Assembly (NCBI RefSeq): GCF_001949145.1
Contig: NW_019091357.1
Location: 3,434,228 to 3,496,227 of the forward strand
Origin: Acanthaster planci
Lineage: Eukaryota > Echinodermata > Asteroidea > Valvatida > Acanthasteridae
Reading direction: 5' to 3'
Length of the DNA: 62,000 nt
Positions within the stretch are counted from its first letter, which is position 1. Every line of letters starts with the position of its first letter. The notes under the pieces are model-generated. The model saw only the letters and a program-made list of their open reading frames with translations. It did not search any database and was not told where the DNA came from. Position numbers and translations under genes: made by a program. Below are positions 58,060 through 62,000 of the stretch, in pieces.

Positions 58060-61000
58060 AGTAGAGAGCCGTTAGCCGTCATAGTGTGGGTGGGGGTGGG
58101 CAGAGTTGGGGTTGTAAAAAGTTAGGCGGGAGGGTCACGCTGCTCACACAGAAATGTCAAAAGACAGAGATGAAAGACCTTTTTGTTCACATATCAGAAA
58201 TCAACAGGGGTGAAAATCTGCAGGTTCTCAACTTGCAGCAAATCATGAATCCAGAATAACGGGGATATTGTGGGTCATGTGACCCAGTAACCTGTTAAAA
58301 AAATTGCTGCTGGGTAGTATTTTATGAGTGGGGTTCAGATGTGGCCACACACGTACACACAACCCTTACCTTTCACTGAATCAAGGCAAAACATATAAAC
58401 TTAAATTATTTTTCTTACCATGTCTTGGTCCCTGAAAGTTGGACAAATGCCTTCTCAAGCTCTCAAGTTTCTTCCCTGCCAGAGAAAATGAATATCATGC
58501 ATTTTACACATACTTCTGCATTCAATACATACAGTGACATAACTTAATGATATTTTAGCACATCCACTGAGGAAATTGGTTTATTTGAAACAGGTAATCA
58601 CGATAGCAGTGATTTCGTCCGTTATTTTAAAATTCAAATGTCTGGGGTCTCTTTTCTTGTAAACTTCCCAGGTGCTATTTTTCTACCTTCATATTTATTA
58701 CGTTTGATGGCTAAATTTTTAACTCATGAAGTTCTTGTCGACATCAACGATTTGATAAAGTGAAAGTGGAGGAAGCAGTATCATTTTCGATGGAGATATT
58801 TTGATTTGTTTTTACTACGGATTTTGTGGGATCAGGGGGCAAAAGGGCTCAATTTCCTCTCAATCTGAATTATTTTAAACGTAATGCTTCATCAGTGTGG
58901 AACGATTTTTTTCAAATTTTCGTGTTTTTAAAGAACCACCGAAGTGTACATACTGTTGTGTAATAAATTACAATTATGTGTTGTAAATAACATTGCAGGG
59001 TTTTGAGAGCATTTATTTAAGTGTTCATGGAACATGTAGAAGCAAGAGATTTCAACGAAACGTTTGCTTACACAGCCAATGTAAATGTGAACATCGCGTA
59101 GAACGACACCAATGCCTTTCTGAGCGCGGTACGCATACATGTATTTTTGAAAGGGAATGTGTTTATATCCAACCGTTTATATCCAAAGTTCTTGCCCACT
59201 TCGCCTCTTCAGCTCGCCACGCCTCCAGAAGAGAAGGTCAACGCGGTCATACACAAACGAGATCTGCTCATAAAGTGTATTAACCAAAACTGCGCATACA
59301 CGGCGGAGAAACGGTCTCCACTAGCCACCGGATACAACGAACAACGTGACATTTCCGCCGTACAGGGCCAACCGGCCGAACAGAGCACCCTGGTGGTTCT
59401 ACTGCCGCCGCAGGCTCGCATTTATTGCCCCATTAGTATCCCTAATCCTGCTCGCTTCTCTCCGGATTAATCAAAATGCTTGCCGATCTGGTCCCCCGTT
59501 TCTGAAGGGGACCCGAGCTTCTCTGGTTAAACAAAGTGCCTCCGGTAGTTATTCGTACACATGTGACTTCTTTACGCTGGAAGAGACGGAGCGGAGACTT
59601 TGAGAGCGTGTGCTGCAGACGGAGCTTTGGGCCGCTACCGGCTGCGTATTAAGACGCAGGCTTGGGACGGGGATTCCAAACATTTTTCGCCTGGTTATTG
59701 GGGTAGCTTTACCCGCTGTGGAGACCTCCAGTCCCGTTGAGGTATGGAATTGCGCGGTAGCAAGCCAGTCACCCTCCGGGGTACATCGGCCGATCGTATC
59801 TCTCGCGGTAATACTAGCAAAATGTATACACCATGCATCAACAACACTTAATATCCAAGATTATGACACGAAGGGTTTTTGTTGGCGCAAGTGAAATTTC
59901 CGAATTACCTACGCCAAACCTGCTAGTGTTCATTGATCCATCCAGCCTGAAGGCCTCGGTCAGCTTACAGCACTCTTTGTAAGGGGAAAAAGACTTTTAA
60001 TCTGTAAAATGTGGACTGGTTGTGAATCAAATTGGAAGAGTTAATGTATCCCCCTTCTCAGAGAAACCTTGTCAGCGAAGAGTTAGCTAGTTTCTCAGAC
60101 TGCATTCCCGAACTGTCAGGAGAAAAATAGTTTAACTTACACCACACACCACTTTAGTAGGTCGCTGATGGGTCTTACAAATTATCTTTCCTTTTTGAAT
60201 AAAAACAAAATATTGCTTGGCCCGGCAGCAGAAAAATAGATGTAACCCTAAAAAGTGGGAAGGGAAAGGGTACCGGGTGTCGGGTGTGTATGTGGGGGGC
60301 GGGGGTCGACCCAGCACCCTAGCTGAAACTGCCCCACTACACCCCACTCAGCCCGAGGACTGTCAAGTTCATCTACCCCTGTCTCTCAACCGCCGTTAAA
60401 TCAGCCTTAGCCCGTTGCGGCAACAATTTCAACGTTCGTTCTCTACATCAAGGGCCGCACGGCAGTTGCACCTTTTGTTTGGGCGCGACTGTTGTAATAA
60501 GGCCCATACCGTCGAGATGCCAACTGTAATGCTGCCGAAGCGTACAAAATACAGAAATAGAGTTGCCCGACATGCGGTGTCATGCATCGATTTCATTGGA
60601 ACAGTCGTTGCCGGGGACAGTGTTTTAAGAAAGATTTTTTTGTCGGCATCTTCTGCATGGGCGACCCCCTATATAGAGAGTGCATGACCTCCCTCGCTGC
60701 ATCTCGTCTCGCCCACTCCTACCCATACGGCTCCAAACTTGAAATTGTTTGTAGGCTCCATTTTGAACCACCGCACATGCGTGTGAGCTCTCTCTCTCTT
60801 CATGTTACTTTCTTGAGGCTTCAGTAAAAAAGAGAATGAGAAGAACGTCCCATCCAATGCGGGCGGCGCGAGCTCCCAAGCGACTTGGGTGGGCGATTCC
60901 CGGGACAAATTAGTGGCTCTCCCCCGAGAGCACCGCTTCACGGCGAACACGATCTGTATTCGGGCCCATGTGTGGCTCATTTGAGAATCACAGCAGAAGA

Positions 61001-62000
61001 GACAAAGTAAAAAACTACGAAGAACAGCCTCCCTTTTGCACAGGAGCCAGAACATTATTTTAAGTGGCTGAAGTCTAATACACTAATCGGTTCGAACAAT
61101 GGCCAGGCAACTTGCGGCGGCGATGAGGCTAGGGTCATATGGGGCCCATGATAGCAATTACCTGACTGCATAATAACCGCGCTCTCCCTGTTGAACTCCA
61201 CCGCTCTCAAGCCCGCTGCGCGATGGAAACACAACATTGGCCGAACATACATAATTGAGACCGGTTACATGTGTCATTTTGATAGGAAAACAACTTTTAC
61301 ATTGTTTTGGTTAACCAGCTCGGTTTTGTAAAGTGTCCACGTACGGTTTGCGCGTGAGGTGCACACACGGAGAGAAGGTTCAATGCACTTCGGAAAGTGC
61401 ATCTGCATAGAAAGGAGGTAGGGGCAGACGACGAAGCGATGTTGTACTTGACGCTGTGAGCGGGGTTTAGAACCCAGGGCGTGGACATCTCTTAAGTGTA
61501 AGGGTCGCTTATCGCAGATGTCCGCCGCTAAACGCAGAATAACTCAAACCATCTTAGTAATTACTGCGGAAATGGGCGCAGTATCTCCCCGGGTTGTAGC
61601 TCGAAGCGTGGGGGGCGGTTGTTTTTTTTTTTTTAATTCCCGGTTCCCGTCGGCCTATACCACGAGAGCTGCTGGAGAAATCTATCTATTTGGGGACTTT
61701 AAAGGTACAGTTCATCATTTGTCATTTGCCCACTATGTTTCTTTGAGGCAACAACATTACTCAATCTAAAGAACGGTGCCTGAGAAGAACATTATTCTAG
61801 TAATTCCAATTAGATGAAAGAGTGCTAAGTCATGTCTTGCCGTGCGCTTTCAGCGTCTGAGACACGTTCTCACTTTCAGTCGAATACAGCTACCTATACC
61901 TTCGTCGCTCAACGTTGGAAAGGAAGTTCAAGTGAAAACAAACATAATATGGCTTCAAATTCTCAGCTTAATTTGAGACGCGTGAGCCATCCGACATCGC
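58060..62000. other. CFAP95 3' flank and CpG-rich region without a recognised gene
   Basis: 58.1-59.0 kb is the probable CFAP95 3' UTR. From about 59.2 to 61.6 kb the sequence becomes GC- and CpG-rich (for example GGCGGCGATGAGG, GGTCGACCC, CGCGGTAATACT), with many open frames but none I recognise and no clear splice chain. It could be the CpG-rich 5' region of a gene to the right of the window. Confidence 0.4.
58962..58967 (+). terminator. Possible CFAP95 polyadenylation signal
   Basis: AATAAA on the plus strand about 900 nt after the CFAP95 stop, followed by a T/G-rich stretch (TTATGTGTTGTAAAT). Earlier AT-rich variants exist, so this is a candidate only. Confidence 0.35.

Noticed and set aside
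59147-59470. 107-codon plus-strand frame with SPLQLATPPEEKVNAVIHKR
   Set aside because: Not recognised, no splice chain, and CpG-rich DNA keeps frames open by chance.

Overview
The window is animal nuclear DNA. Genes are split by GT/AG introns, roughly half of the sequence is intergenic or intronic, and it is littered with short inverted-repeat elements (MITEs), tRNA-derived SINEs, a LINE tail and minisatellites. The gene content (a meiotic axis protein, an intronless Mos kinase, an endosomal-type syntaxin and a ciliary protein), the GC/AT texture, the frequent AGGCCTAG strings and the MITE ends resembling GGGCCAATTTCATAGAGC all suggest a marine deuterostome, most likely an echinoderm. The species call is inference.

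Four genes can be reconstructed with confidence. (1) A SYCP2-like synaptonemal complex / meiotic axis gene runs on the minus strand from about 24.5 kb down to 2.8 kb. I traced 32 exons whose phases join without a break into about 2,050 codons: an N-terminal ARM-like domain, the following SLD/PH-like domain, a long disordered basic/acidic middle, and a C-terminal coiled coil. (2) An intronless mos kinase gene (425 codons) lies on the minus strand at 28.7-30.0 kb. (3) A syntaxin-7/12-like SNARE gene runs on the minus strand from 48.0 kb to 35.1 kb. It has nine common exons and then two alternative, equal-length last exons that each encode a complete membrane anchor and stop. (4) A CFAP95 (C9orf135-type) ciliary microtubule-associated gene runs on the plus strand, 50.3-58.1 kb, in five coding exons, head-to-head with the syntaxin.

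Layout: 1-2.8 kb is the SYCP2 3' flank with a palindromic MITE. 2.8-24.5 kb is SYCP2, its introns carrying SINEs and MITEs. 24.5-28.7 kb is spacer plus the probable long mos 3' UTR and holds one unassigned plus-strand candidate exon. 30-35 kb is a repeat-bearing spacer. 35-48 kb is the syntaxin gene with at least six MITE/SINE insertions in introns. 48-50.3 kb is a divergent intergenic region with a large fold-back element. 50.3-58.1 kb is CFAP95, with a 33-bp minisatellite in intron 4. 58.1-62 kb has no gene I recognise but becomes CpG-rich.

SYCP2 (meiotic chromosome axis) and Mos (oocyte meiotic MAP kinase kinase kinase) are neighbours in the same orientation, so two germline-meiosis genes sit side by side. 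The syntaxin and CFAP95 may share a divergent regulatory region. No bacterial-type system, CRISPR array or virus was seen.
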